A stretch of DNA of 64,000 nucleotides from Zunongwangia pacifica (lineage in GTDB: Bacteria; Bacteroidota; Bacteroidia; Flavobacteriales; Flavobacteriaceae): NCBI RefSeq assembly GCF_023499215.1, contig NZ_JAKHSK010000005.1:62001-126000 (forward strand). Reading direction: 5' to 3'. Shown here in pieces: positions 9,025 through 17,354 of the stretch. A program made the translations under genes and the position numbers. Within the stretch, counting starts at the first letter, position 1. Every line of letters begins with the position of its first letter. Under the pieces are notes generated by a model. The model saw only the letters and a program-made list of their open reading frames with translations, was not told where the DNA came from and ran no database searches.

Positions 9025-9057
9025 TTTGTCTATTACGGTTTTGAAACCGTATCTTTG
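9025..9057 (+). promoter_or_regulatory. Promoter with embedded palindrome
   Basis: TTTG (9025-9028) and the exact -7 box TATCTTTG (9050-9057) are 21 bases apart. The spacer holds ACGGTTT-TG-AAACCGT (9035-9050), a perfect inverted repeat ending at the first base of the -7 box, which is the position expected for a repressor operator. The regulated gene starts at 9077. Confidence 0.6.
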
Positions 9058-9076
9058 CTAACCAAATTTTACAAAA

Positions 9077-9589
9077 ATGGTCTACAGATTTAGAGTGATA
9101 TTAGATGCAGAGGAAGATGTTTTTAGAGATATTGAAATTTTAAAAACCGATACGCTCGAGGATTTACACAATACCATCATACAGGCGTTTGGTTTTGATG
9201 GAACCGAAATGGCTTCGTTTTACTTAAGTGACGACGAGTGGACGCAGGGCGAAGAAATTCACCAGTTTGATATGAGTGGTGGCGATGATAGCATTCGCCT
9301 GATGAATGAAACTACTTTAGATAGCGTACTGTCTGAAGATCAAACCAAACTGCTTTACGTTTACGATTTCTTTAATATGTGGACGTTTATGGTAGAACTT
9401 GCACAAATTGCAGAGATCGAAGAAGGTCGTGATTACCCAAATTTAATGTTTGTACACGGGCAAATTCCCACTAACGCACCAGATAAAGAATTTAAAGCTG
9501 AAGAAGATCCTACAGAAGACGAAAATTTTAATGACGATTTTGATGTAGACGATTACGATAGTTTTTCTTTCGACGAAAACTGGAACTGA
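9077..9589 (+). CDS. pRiA4b ORF-3-like / IS1096 passenger (TnpR-like) family protein
   Basis: A 170-residue acidic cytoplasmic protein. The start MVYRFRVILDAEEDVFRDIEI followed by LHNTIIQAFGFDGTEMASFYLSDDEW matches the family found as a passenger in IS1096 and plasmid pRiA4b, which is common as a stand-alone chromosomal gene in Bacteroidota and has no established biochemical role. The C-terminus is very rich in Asp and Glu. No transposase or inverted repeat is nearby, so I see no sign of current mobility. It has its own promoter with an embedded palindrome and is followed after 34 bases by the nucleoid-associated protein gene. Confidence 0.7.
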   Translation: MVYRFRVILDAEEDVFRDIEILKTDTLEDLHNTIIQAFGFDGTEMASFYLSDDEWTQGEEIHQFDMSGGDDSIRLMNETTLDSVLSEDQTKLLYVYDFFNMWTFMVELAQIAEIEEGRDYPNLMFVHGQIPTNAPDKEFKAEEDPTEDENFNDDFDVDDYDSFSFDENWN

Positions 9590-9623
9590 TTTTCTATATT
9601 TTCAACTTTAATTTTTAAACTGA

Positions 9624-10682
9624 ATGATTAATTTATATAATGCCCAGATCGAATCCCTGTCTATTCACCGTGTGGGCAACAAGAGCCGTAATGAAAATAT
9701 CTTTTTATCTGCGGCACCTTACCAGTTAAATGACGAGATTACCCCGTTAATCAAGGAATATTTTCTGAAGCCTTTTCGGGAAAAAGAAGAGAACTATTAC
9801 AAATTTGACCATGAAACCGATTTAGAGTTTAACGAACTTTATAATCTGGCGAATACGATTTTTGATAATCCTGAAAGCATTCATGAGGCTTCAAAAAAAA
9901 TTACCACCTTACTTTTTGAACAATCGGCACATCCACACATTAAAAGTGGTGAAGTGTATGTGGTTTATTTTGAAAACGCGCAGCTGGATAACGAAAAACT
10001 TCCGGCTATTGGGATTTTTAAATCTGAATTAAAGCATGATTTCTTACAATTCCAGGAAAAAGGAAGTATTCTAGAAATGATCGTTCAACAGGGAATCAAT
10101 CTTCAAAAATTAGATAAAGGAGCATTGATTTTCAACAAGCAACGTGAGGAAGGTTATAAGATTTTATCGATCGATTCTAACAAATACGATACAAAATACT
10201 GGTTAGAAAACTTTTTGGGCGTAGATGTAATGGCCGATGAAAATTATTACACTAAAAAGTACTTAAAATTCTGCCAGAATTTTGCCAAAGACGTGGTTTT
10301 ACCTGCGGAAGACAAAAAAGAAGAAGTCATGTTTATGAACCGAAGTATGGATTACTTCGCAAAAAACGATGATTTTGAAGAATCTAACTTCTTAAACTCG
10401 GTGATCGATAACCCAGATCTGGTTCCTGAATTCCAGAATTATAAAACCGAAAAAGCGCCTAAATATAAGATCGAAGATCTCACCACGTTCCCTATTGCTA
10501 ACAAAGCGGTGACCGATGCGCGTAAAAAACTTAAAAATGTGATTAACCTGGATACCAATATTCAGATTAAAATGGATTTTGTGAATGCAGAATCTGCCGA
10601 TAAGTTTGTAGAAAAAGGCTGGGACGAAGAAAAACAGATGTATTATTATCTGGTATACTTCAATAAAGAAGAAAAAAGCTAG
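9624..10682 (+). CDS. Nucleoid-associated protein (NdpA/YejK-like)
   Basis: Belongs to the 37-kDa nucleoid-associated protein family, cytoplasmic proteins that associate with the chromosome; the role in Bacteroidota is unknown. The N-terminus MINLYNAQIESLSIHRVGNK, a central GEVYVVYFENAQLDNEKLPAIGIFKSE segment and the overall length of 352 residues fit that family. It follows the pRiA4b-like gene by 34 bases and ends 14 bases before a strong bidirectional terminator, so the two genes form one unit. Confidence 0.8.
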   Translation: MINLYNAQIESLSIHRVGNKSRNENIFLSAAPYQLNDEITPLIKEYFLKPFREKEENYYKFDHETDLEFNELYNLANTIFDNPESIHEASKKITTLLFEQSAHPHIKSGEVYVVYFENAQLDNEKLPAIGIFKSELKHDFLQFQEKGSILEMIVQQGINLQKLDKGALIFNKQREEGYKILSIDSNKYDTKYWLENFLGVDVMADENYYTKKYLKFCQNFAKDVVLPAEDKKEEVMFMNRSMDYFAKNDDFEESNFLNSVIDNPDLVPEFQNYKTEKAPKYKIEDLTTFPIANKAVTDARKKLKNVINLDTNIQIKMDFVNAESADKFVEKGWDEEKQMYYYLVYFNKEEKS

Positions 10683-10695
10683 ACAGATAAAATAG

Positions 10696-10740
10696 AAAAA
10701 ACCAAAGGCCGAAATTCGATAATTTTGGCCTTTGGTTTTT
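10696..10740. terminator. Bidirectional terminator
   Basis: AAAAACCAAAGGCC and GGCCTTTGGTTTTT form a perfect 14-bp stem, with AAATT/AATTT pairing inside the loop. Its A-run and T-run serve both strands, ending the rightward nucleoid-associated gene and the leftward gene at 10747. Confidence 0.9.
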
Positions 10741-10746
10741 AAACTC

Positions 10747-11811
10747 TTATTGCAACAACCTTTTCATATTTACATCTTCATAATTACGTTGCACAAAATC
10801 TAGAGCGGTTCTTAAAATCTGCCCCATCGTACTGGCACGTTTAAATTTCACATCTTTGGTAAAGTGATATAATTCGGTTCGTAACTGATTTACATTTTCT
10901 TTGGTGGAAACATGATCGTTACTCATGCATTTTATCAATCGCTTAAACCGTGCCTGGGTATTAATCATTCTTTTGGCCAAAAGCGAGCGTTCTTCTTTTC
11001 TATACTGCTCGATCGAGGAAAGCTGTAGTTTTTCTGAAACCAATTTTACCATCTTATAATTTTCCTTAAAAAACTGAGGACGATACACCTTAAATTTCCC
11101 TTCGAAACATTGCTGATCAAAATCTATTGCTCTTATTTGGTATTGTACATGATCAAAATCGTGCGTTGGGATCACCACATAATTATACGATCGCATATCA
11201 CCTAAAAGCCTTACCGTACAGCGTTCGTTAAACTTTACAAACTGCTTGGCGATTTGCGCTTTCTCCCATTCCGATAATTTTGGCAAATGTTCTTCAATAA
11301 AAACATCTCCCGGAATTCCTGCAATATGCGCTTCAATCAACGTGTCTTTATACACCAAAAAGGTAATACGATGTGGTGACAGCAAATGCTCTAATTCCAA
11401 TCCATAAATTCGGGAAGCATCCGCCTTTTTTATATAGAAATATGTAAAAACATCATTCAGGATATTTCTAACCTTTATACGGAAAGGTTTAGAATTTCCG
11501 AAGGTACAGTAATCTATTGCATCAACGGCCAGGAATTCCAACATATCATCACTACCGTCAGAATGTAAAATATTATAGATCTTTTTAAGACTCTCGTCGA
11601 TCTCTTCACGCTCAAACTCCGGGTAATAACAACGTACCCAATACGTATCTTCATCATCCTGGTCATAAACCACTACAGAACCTGAAAACCGTAATAAATC
11701 TTCATAAAAAACAGGGATTTTTGTATTTCGATTGTAACGTGCCAGATATTTATTAAAACGTTCGTTTACAGGAAAAGAAGGTTTTCTTTTAGACATCAGT
11801 TTAGGTTCCAT
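10747..11811 (-). CDS. Uncharacterised protein with kinase-like motifs
   Basis: I do not recognise this 354-residue cytoplasmic protein with certainty. There is no signal peptide or membrane helix. It contains LLGDMRSYNYVV, with Asp205 and Asn210 spaced five apart as in kinase catalytic loops, and AIDFDQ with Asp230-Phe-Asp232 twenty-five residues later, where aminoglycoside-phosphotransferase-like kinases keep their metal-binding aspartate. The segment ITFLVYKDTLIEAHIAGIPG may correspond to the N-lobe or hinge. From about residue 250 it is helical and rich in Lys/Arg. A second possible start is the Met at codon 6 (11796). A kinase-like fold is my inference. Confidence 0.6.
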   Translation of the reverse strand: MEPKLMSKRKPSFPVNERFNKYLARYNRNTKIPVFYEDLLRFSGSVVVYDQDDEDTYWVRCYYPEFEREEIDESLKKIYNILHSDGSDDMLEFLAVDAIDYCTFGNSKPFRIKVRNILNDVFTYFYIKKADASRIYGLELEHLLSPHRITFLVYKDTLIEAHIAGIPGDVFIEEHLPKLSEWEKAQIAKQFVKFNERCTVRLLGDMRSYNYVVIPTHDFDHVQYQIRAIDFDQQCFEGKFKVYRPQFFKENYKMVKLVSEKLQLSSIEQYRKEERSLLAKRMINTQARFKRLIKCMSNDHVSTKENVNQLRTELYHFTKDVKFKRASTMGQILRTALDFVQRNYEDVNMKRLLQ

Positions 11812-11989
11812 ATTCTTGCGCTTTTTTAAACTCTTCCGAAGAAAGTCTTTAAGGTATTTATACTATGAGGATTTACAGCATTCTAATTTCTGATAAGTTT
11901 TTAAAAATTAGCACCAAAAACCTCTTTTATCCAATAAATTACCTAAAGTTACACGCATAAGGTATTTATTAGAAAATTATTTTTTACTT

Positions 11990-12023
11990 CGATCCCTTTT
12001 CGATAGCTATCGAAAAGGGATCG
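11990..12023. repeat. Perfect 34-base palindrome with GATAGCTATC core
   Basis: The left arm CGATCCCTTTTCGATAG is followed immediately by its exact reverse complement, with no loop. The core CGATAGCTATCG recurs at 46334-46351 and 49994-50013, always in gene-free DNA. It could form a cruciform or a REP-like RNA hairpin. Confidence 0.85.
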
Positions 12024-12030
12024 GAGCATT

Positions 12031-12049
12031 TAATCTCGATTATCGAGTA
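12031..12049. repeat. Dispersed 19-base repeat
   Basis: TAATCTCGATTATCGAGTA recurs with one mismatch, inverted, at 45291-45309 and with two or three mismatches at 38498-38518. All copies are in intergenic DNA, here directly beside the 34-base palindrome. Confidence 0.6.
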
Positions 12050-12124
12050 AAAATAAAGATAGTAAAGTGAAAACTGTAACAAAAATGTAAATTAGTCGTC
12101 GTGTAAGAAAAGAAACCATCTATT

Positions 12125-13027
12125 TTGGAAACAATCCTTAGCATTAATAAATTAACAAAAGTCTATGGGCCGTTAAAAGCAGTAGACAATTTATCCTTTA
12201 CTATAGAGAAAGGAAACGTGTACGGAATCTTAGGCCCTAACGGAAGCGGTAAATCGACCACTTTAGGTATGGTGCTTAATGTAGTAAACAAAACCTCTGG
12301 AGAATTTAAGTGGTTTAATGGCACCGAATCTACACATGAAGCTTTAAAAAAAGTAGGAGCCATCATCGAGCATCCTAACTTTTATCCTTATATGACAGCG
12401 GCACAAAACCTTAAACTGGTATGTAAAATTAAAGGCGTGCCAGAGCATAAAGTTGAGGAAAAACTAGAAATTGTTGGCTTACTGGATCGTAAAGACAGTA
12501 AGTTCAAAACCTTTTCTTTAGGGATGAAACAACGATTGGCTATCGCCTCTGCCCTGCTTAACGATCCTGAAATTTTGATTCTGGATGAACCCACTAATGG
12601 TTTGGATCCGCAGGGAATCCATCAGATTCGTGAAATTATCCGCAAAATTGCTTCAAATGGCACGACCATCTTATTGGCCTCGCACCTTTTAGATGAAGTT
12701 GAAAAAGTGTGTAGCCATGTCGTGATTATAAGAAAAGGTGTAAAATTATATAGTGGCCCTGTTGACGGAATTAATGCCAGCCATGGCTTCTTTGAATTGG
12801 AAGCTGAAAATACCGAATTACTCCAGCAGTTATTAAACGAACACCCATCTATTGGAAAAGTAAGCCTTAAAGGAAATTTGGTTATCGCGATTATTGAAGA
12901 GCCTATGGGAGCATCAGACATTAACCGCTATCTTTTTGAAAAAGGACTTAGTCTTAGCTATTTAATAAAACGAAAAGAAAGCCTGGAAGAACAATTCCTT
13001 CAACTAACCAATCAAACTACCGCGTAA
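12125..13027 (+). CDS. ABC-2 type exporter ATP-binding subunit
   Basis: Cytoplasmic ATPase that powers the membrane subunit encoded next to it. Visible motifs are Walker A GPNGSGKST (about residues 38-46), signature FSLGMKQRL and Walker B ILILDEPTNGLDPQG. The 300 residues include the short C-terminal extension usual for NatA/CcmA-like ATPases of the BcrA type. Translation starts at TTG: no early ATG exists and METILSINKLTKVYG matches homologs. Its stop codon overlaps the permease start by one base (TAATG). The substrate is unknown; relatives export antibiotics or peptides. Confidence 0.9.
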   Translation: METILSINKLTKVYGPLKAVDNLSFTIEKGNVYGILGPNGSGKSTTLGMVLNVVNKTSGEFKWFNGTESTHEALKKVGAIIEHPNFYPYMTAAQNLKLVCKIKGVPEHKVEEKLEIVGLLDRKDSKFKTFSLGMKQRLAIASALLNDPEILILDEPTNGLDPQGIHQIREIIRKIASNGTTILLASHLLDEVEKVCSHVVIIRKGVKLYSGPVDGINASHGFFELEAENTELLQQLLNEHPSIGKVSLKGNLVIAIIEEPMGASDINRYLFEKGLSLSYLIKRKESLEEQFLQLTNQTTA

Positions 13028-13863
13028 TGTTACGACTTTTAAATATAGAATTTTTAAAACTTAGATATAGTAGATCTTCAAAAATCTTAATTCTAACTTA
13101 TTTCATCTTAATCACGTTTATTGCCCTTATCGCATCGATAGAATTTCCTATTGGACAGGTTAATTTTAGAATTGCCGATCAGGGAATTTTTAACTTCCCT
13201 TTTATCTGGCACTTTAACAGCTATATCGCTGCCACATTAAAATTATTTCTGGCGATTGTGATTGTTTCCATGATGTCTAATGAATATAGCAACCGAACAC
13301 TAAAACAAAACCTTATCGACGGATTATCAAAAAAGGAATTTATTTTATCTAAATTCATCACCGTGATGGTGTTTTCTATAGTTTCCACCATTTTCCTTTT
13401 TTTGGTTTCGTTGATTTTAGGCCTTTCATTTTCCGATTATAATGAGTTTTCAATTATCTTTTCGGATCTTGACTATATTCTTGCCTATTTCGTTAAACTA
13501 ACCGGTTTTTTTGCTTTCTGTCTATTTCTGGGGATTTTGGTAAAACGTTCGGCCTTTGCCCTTGGGTTCCTGTTTATCTGGTGGATTGTAGAAAGTATTT
13601 TTTACGCTGTTTTAAGATGGCGGATTTTTAGAGAATCTGATATTGCAGATAAAATTGTACAGTTTTTTCCGCTTGAATCAATGAGCAATTTGGTTAAAGA
13701 ACCCTTTTCCAGGCTTAATGCCGTACAATCTGCCGCCAATCAGTTAGGATCTGCTTTCGAAAAAGATTATTCCATTCACTGGTATCAGATTTTAATCGTC
13801 TTGGTTTGGACCTGTATTTTTGTGTATTCCTCGTATGCTTTATTGAAGAAAAGAGATTTATAA
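13027..13863 (+). CDS. ABC-2 type exporter permease
   Basis: Inner membrane partner of the ATPase just upstream. The 278 residues contain about six hydrophobic helices (for example near the N-terminus around ILILTYFILITFIALIASI, and LFLAIVIVSMMSNEYSNRTLKQNL with the family's cytoplasmic loop after helix 2). MSNEYSNRTLKQNLIDGLSKKEFILSK matches the ABC-2 family element that contacts the ATPase. Its ATG shares a base with the upstream stop, so translation is coupled. Together they make a half-transporter pair that should dimerise. Confidence 0.88.
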   Translation: MLRLLNIEFLKLRYSRSSKILILTYFILITFIALIASIEFPIGQVNFRIADQGIFNFPFIWHFNSYIAATLKLFLAIVIVSMMSNEYSNRTLKQNLIDGLSKKEFILSKFITVMVFSIVSTIFLFLVSLILGLSFSDYNEFSIIFSDLDYILAYFVKLTGFFAFCLFLGILVKRSAFALGFLFIWWIVESIFYAVLRWRIFRESDIADKIVQFFPLESMSNLVKEPFSRLNAVQSAANQLGSAFEKDYSIHWYQILIVLVWTCIFVYSSYALLKKRDL

Positions 13864-13944
13864 AATCTTATTTCGCCAATTTTTCCAGCCTGTTTGAATA
13901 GGCACATTTATTGCTTAACTTCGTAAGGCTAAGAAAAAGAACGC

Positions 13945-15948
13945 ATGAAATTTAAGATTGAATCTGACTATCAACCAACCGGCGACCAACCTAACGCGAT
14001 AAAACAACTGGTTGGGGGAATCGAAAAAAACGACCAGTTTCAAACATTGCTGGGAGTTACTGGTTCTGGTAAAACCTTTACCGTGGCAAATGTTATTGAA
14101 GAGGTGCAAAAACCAACATTGGTTTTGGCGCATAACAAGACACTTGCTGCGCAGTTATATTCAGAATTCAAGCAATTTTTCCCGAATAATGCGGTAGAGT
14201 ATTTTGTGAGTTATTACGATTATTATCAGCCCGAAGCTTTTATTCCCTCTTCTGGAACCTATATTGAAAAAGATCTTTCAATAAACGATGAAATCGAAAA
14301 ACTACGATTAAGCACTACTTCTTCTCTGCTAAGCGGAAGAAGGGATGTTATTGTGGTTGCCTCGGTTTCCTGTCTTTACGGTATTGGTAACCCGGTTGAG
14401 TTTCGTAAAAACGTGGTTTCTATCGAACGGGATATGGAAATCTCCAGAACAAAATTTCTTCATAGCCTGGTGCAAAGTCTATATTCCAGAACCGAAGCTG
14501 AGTTTGTTCATGGAAATTTCAGGATAAAAGGTGACACGGTGGATGTTTTCCCAAGTTATGCCGATAATGCCTTCAGAATTCATTTTTTTGGTGATGAGAT
14601 CGAAGATATCGAAGCCTTTGATCCTGCCACTAACGATATTATCGAAAAATATGAGCGTTTAAATATATATCCTGCCAATATGTTTGTGACATCGCCTGAT
14701 GTTCTTCAGAATGCGATTAGAAATATTCAGGACGATTTGGTAAAACAAGTCGATTATTTTAGGGATATCGGGAAACATCTTGAAGCCAAAAGACTGGACG
14801 AAAGAACCAATTTTGATTTAGAGATGATTCGTGAACTTGGCTATTGTTCTGGTATAGAAAATTACTCAAGGTATCTGGATGGCCGCCAACCCGGCACACG
14901 TCCTTTCTGCCTTTTAGATTATTTCCCAGATGATTTCCTGATGGTTGTCGATGAATCTCACGTAACCATTCCGCAGGTGCATGCCATGTACGGTGGTGAC
15001 CGCTCACGTAAAGAAACTCTGGTGGATTATGGCTTTAGGCTTCCCGCAGCAATGGATAACCGTCCGCTTAAATTCGAAGAATTCGAAATGCTGCAAAATC
15101 AGGTGATTTATGTAAGTGCTACTCCGGCCGATTATGAACTTCAGAAAAGTGAAGGGGTGTATGTAGAACAGGTGATTAGACCAACCGGACTTTTAGATCC
15201 GGTCATTGAAGTTCGCCCAAGTACTAATCAGATTGACGATCTTATTGAAGAAATTCAAATAAGAGTTGAAAAAGATGAACGGACTTTAGTCACCACCCTA
15301 ACGAAAAGAATGGCGGAAGAATTGGCCAAATATTTAACCAGGATCGATATTCGGTGTCGGTACATTCATAGCGATGTAGATACGTTGGAGCGTGTGGAAA
15401 TTATGCAGGATTTACGTCGTGGCCTTTTTGATGTGCTGATTGGTGTTAACCTTTTAAGAGAAGGATTGGACTTACCAGAGGTTTCCCTGGTGGCTATAAT
15501 TGATGCGGATAAAGAAGGCTTTCTTAGAAGTAACCGCTCTTTAACCCAAACTATTGGACGTGCTGCCCGAAATGTAGAAGGAAAAGCAATTTTGTATGCT
15601 GACAAAATTACGGATAGTATGCAAAAAACCATGGATGAAACCGAATATCGCCGCACCAAGCAGATGAATTACAATAAAAAGCATAATATCACGCCTAAGC
15701 CGTTAGTGAAAAAGCTGGATAATTCTTTAGTTAAAAAGAAGCTTGAAATTTTTGAAGGAGATCATAAACCTCCAATGCAGGCTGCAGAAGAGGAAGGTGC
15801 TTATCTAACAAAACCTCAGATCGACAAAAAAATCAAAGAAAAACGTAAGGCGATGGAAACTGCCGCTAAAGAACTTGACTTTATGGAAGCGGCCAGATTG
15901 CGTGATGAAATCAAGATATTACAGGAAAAATTAAAGGATTTAGCATAA
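13945..15948 (+). CDS. uvrB: Excinuclease ABC subunit B
   Basis: DNA-damage verification helicase of nucleotide excision repair; receives lesions from UvrA and recruits UvrC. Walker A GVTGSGKT is at 37-44, the damage-clamping beta-hairpin YYDYYQPEAFIPSSGTYIEKD at 90-110, the DESH box in MVVDESHVTIPQ, helicase motifs V-VI near GVNLLREGLDLPEV and QTIGRAARN, and a C-terminal UVR domain (about 628-663) that binds UvrC. The 667 residues are normal. It stands alone 81 bases downstream of the ABC pair, with no other uvr gene in view. Confidence 0.98.
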   Translation: MKFKIESDYQPTGDQPNAIKQLVGGIEKNDQFQTLLGVTGSGKTFTVANVIEEVQKPTLVLAHNKTLAAQLYSEFKQFFPNNAVEYFVSYYDYYQPEAFIPSSGTYIEKDLSINDEIEKLRLSTTSSLLSGRRDVIVVASVSCLYGIGNPVEFRKNVVSIERDMEISRTKFLHSLVQSLYSRTEAEFVHGNFRIKGDTVDVFPSYADNAFRIHFFGDEIEDIEAFDPATNDIIEKYERLNIYPANMFVTSPDVLQNAIRNIQDDLVKQVDYFRDIGKHLEAKRLDERTNFDLEMIRELGYCSGIENYSRYLDGRQPGTRPFCLLDYFPDDFLMVVDESHVTIPQVHAMYGGDRSRKETLVDYGFRLPAAMDNRPLKFEEFEMLQNQVIYVSATPADYELQKSEGVYVEQVIRPTGLLDPVIEVRPSTNQIDDLIEEIQIRVEKDERTLVTTLTKRMAEELAKYLTRIDIRCRYIHSDVDTLERVEIMQDLRRGLFDVLIGVNLLREGLDLPEVSLVAIIDADKEGFLRSNRSLTQTIGRAARNVEGKAILYADKITDSMQKTMDETEYRRTKQMNYNKKHNITPKPLVKKLDNSLVKKKLEIFEGDHKPPMQAAEEEGAYLTKPQIDKKIKEKRKAMETAAKELDFMEAARLRDEIKILQEKLKDLA

Positions 15949-16064
15949 CTAATTCTTACAATTAACCCACAAAATATTGATTTTTAGGGTTTTAATTACT
16001 ATTTTTAGGATAGTTATTTTTCCCCGAAGCCATTAGCTCTCTAAGCACTCTAAAATCGATTGCT

Positions 16065-17291
16065 ATGAAAAGCTATTTATCTTTATTATTTTTCTTATTT
16101 GTTGCGTTGTCCACAGCTGCACAAGTGGGTATCAACACAGAAGAACCAAAGGCAAGTTTAGACATAAAAAGCTCAGATACCGAAGATCCTTCGAATATCG
16201 ATGGAATTTTAATTCCCCGTATTTCAAAATTCCCATCAGAAAATCCAACTGAAGATCAAAATGGCTTGATGGTATTTCTGACTGCCACCAACGGCGATTT
16301 TTCAAAAGGATTTTATTATTGGAATGCAGAAGAATCTTCTTGGATGTCTATTGAGGGAAATTCAGCTGAGGCCAATTTTTATGAGGTAGAAAAGAAAACT
16401 TCACCTAAAAACATAGAGTCTTCCATTTATCGTGAAGGTAATCTTGGTATTGGTACCGATGATATTGAAGCTAAATTACAAATCGGGATTATAGCAGATA
16501 GCGATGATAATATCAAAAAAGGAATTAAAATAGACAATCAAAATTCTGAAGAAAATAACTTAACAACTTACGGTATCGAAAATTTCAACGGAAGTTCAAC
16601 CAACGGTACTAAATATGGAATAAAAAATAAGGTAAATGGAACAGGCTCTGGCGTCCACTACGGAATTTTTAATGAAACTTTTCAAAATACGGGAACTAAC
16701 CATATTTTTGGATTCTTTAATCGCGTAGGTCGTACGTATGGAGCAAATAGTGATAATTATGGAGTGTATTCTGAAATTGGTAGTTCCACAGGGCAGGGAA
16801 ATATTTATGGAATTTACAGTAAAGCAGAAGGTGATCGTAATGCCAATGTTTTTGCAGGTTATTTTGAAGGTCGTCTGGGAATTGGATTAACTCCTTCTAC
16901 CCAATATGTTCTCCCGGCTGAAAGAAGTGAGGACGATATGGTTTTAAGTTTATCTGAAAACGGAATAATGCAATGGCGACCACCAACCTATTATCCCTAT
17001 TTTTCTTCTACCAGCGATACCGGAACCTTTACGATTGAAAATAATTTAGGAGTTCTAAGAATAAACGATGATCTGAGTTCGGTTGAGCTTCCAGATGCCT
17101 CAGAAAATAAAGGAAGAACGATAATCTTAGTCTGCTGGCCCACTACTTCAGATAAATCTTTTTCTTTTTTAAATGGAGATGATTTATTCGATGTGACCAC
17201 CAACAGTAAAGTTACAACTATCGAAAGGGGAACCGTACTCACTATTTTAAGCGCGGGTAACAGATGGCTTGTCATTAATAAATATCAATAA
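16065..17291 (+). CDS. Secreted protein with tail-fibre-like repeats
   Basis: A 408-residue exported protein of unknown role. A signal peptide is clear (MKSYLSLLFFLFVALSTAAQ), followed by VGINTEEPKASLDIKSSD, the N-terminal segment very common in Bacteroidota surface proteins that resemble phage tail fibres. The middle has Gly- and Asn-rich stretches (YGIKNKVNGTGSGVHYGIFNE and similar) that look like short beta repeats. The C-terminal part is a compact beta domain (about 325-408). There is no recognisable catalytic motif or C-terminal sorting domain. The gene stands alone and ends in a strong terminator. Confidence 0.75.
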   Translation: MKSYLSLLFFLFVALSTAAQVGINTEEPKASLDIKSSDTEDPSNIDGILIPRISKFPSENPTEDQNGLMVFLTATNGDFSKGFYYWNAEESSWMSIEGNSAEANFYEVEKKTSPKNIESSIYREGNLGIGTDDIEAKLQIGIIADSDDNIKKGIKIDNQNSEENNLTTYGIENFNGSSTNGTKYGIKNKVNGTGSGVHYGIFNETFQNTGTNHIFGFFNRVGRTYGANSDNYGVYSEIGSSTGQGNIYGIYSKAEGDRNANVFAGYFEGRLGIGLTPSTQYVLPAERSEDDMVLSLSENGIMQWRPPTYYPYFSSTSDTGTFTIENNLGVLRINDDLSSVELPDASENKGRTIILVCWPTTSDKSFSFLNGDDLFDVTTNSKVTTIERGTVLTILSAGNRWLVINKYQ

Positions 17292-17297
17292 TAAATG

Positions 17298-17326
17298 AAA
17301 AAGCTGAATCTTGAGATTCAGCTTTT
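17298..17326. terminator. Bidirectional terminator
   Basis: AAAAAGCTGAATC and GATTCAGCTTTTT pair perfectly over 13 bp around TTGA. It lies between the convergent secreted-protein and response-regulator genes and can serve both. Confidence 0.9.
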
Positions 17327-17354
17327 TAATGTCCTTTTTTTTTGCTTCTTTAAC

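Larger units (their letters stand above)
11812..12124. other. Gene-free gap with REP-like palindromes
   Basis: A 313-base gap between divergent genes. It holds a 34-base perfect palindrome (11990-12023) and, directly after it, a second short palindrome CTCGATTATCGAG (12035-12047) that lies in a repeat found elsewhere in the window. No coding region is convincing. Confidence 0.6.

Noticed and set aside
9077-9589. Insertion sequence at the IS1096-passenger-like gene
   Set aside because: No transposase, terminal inverted repeats or duplicated target is present. The family is common as a chromosomal gene.
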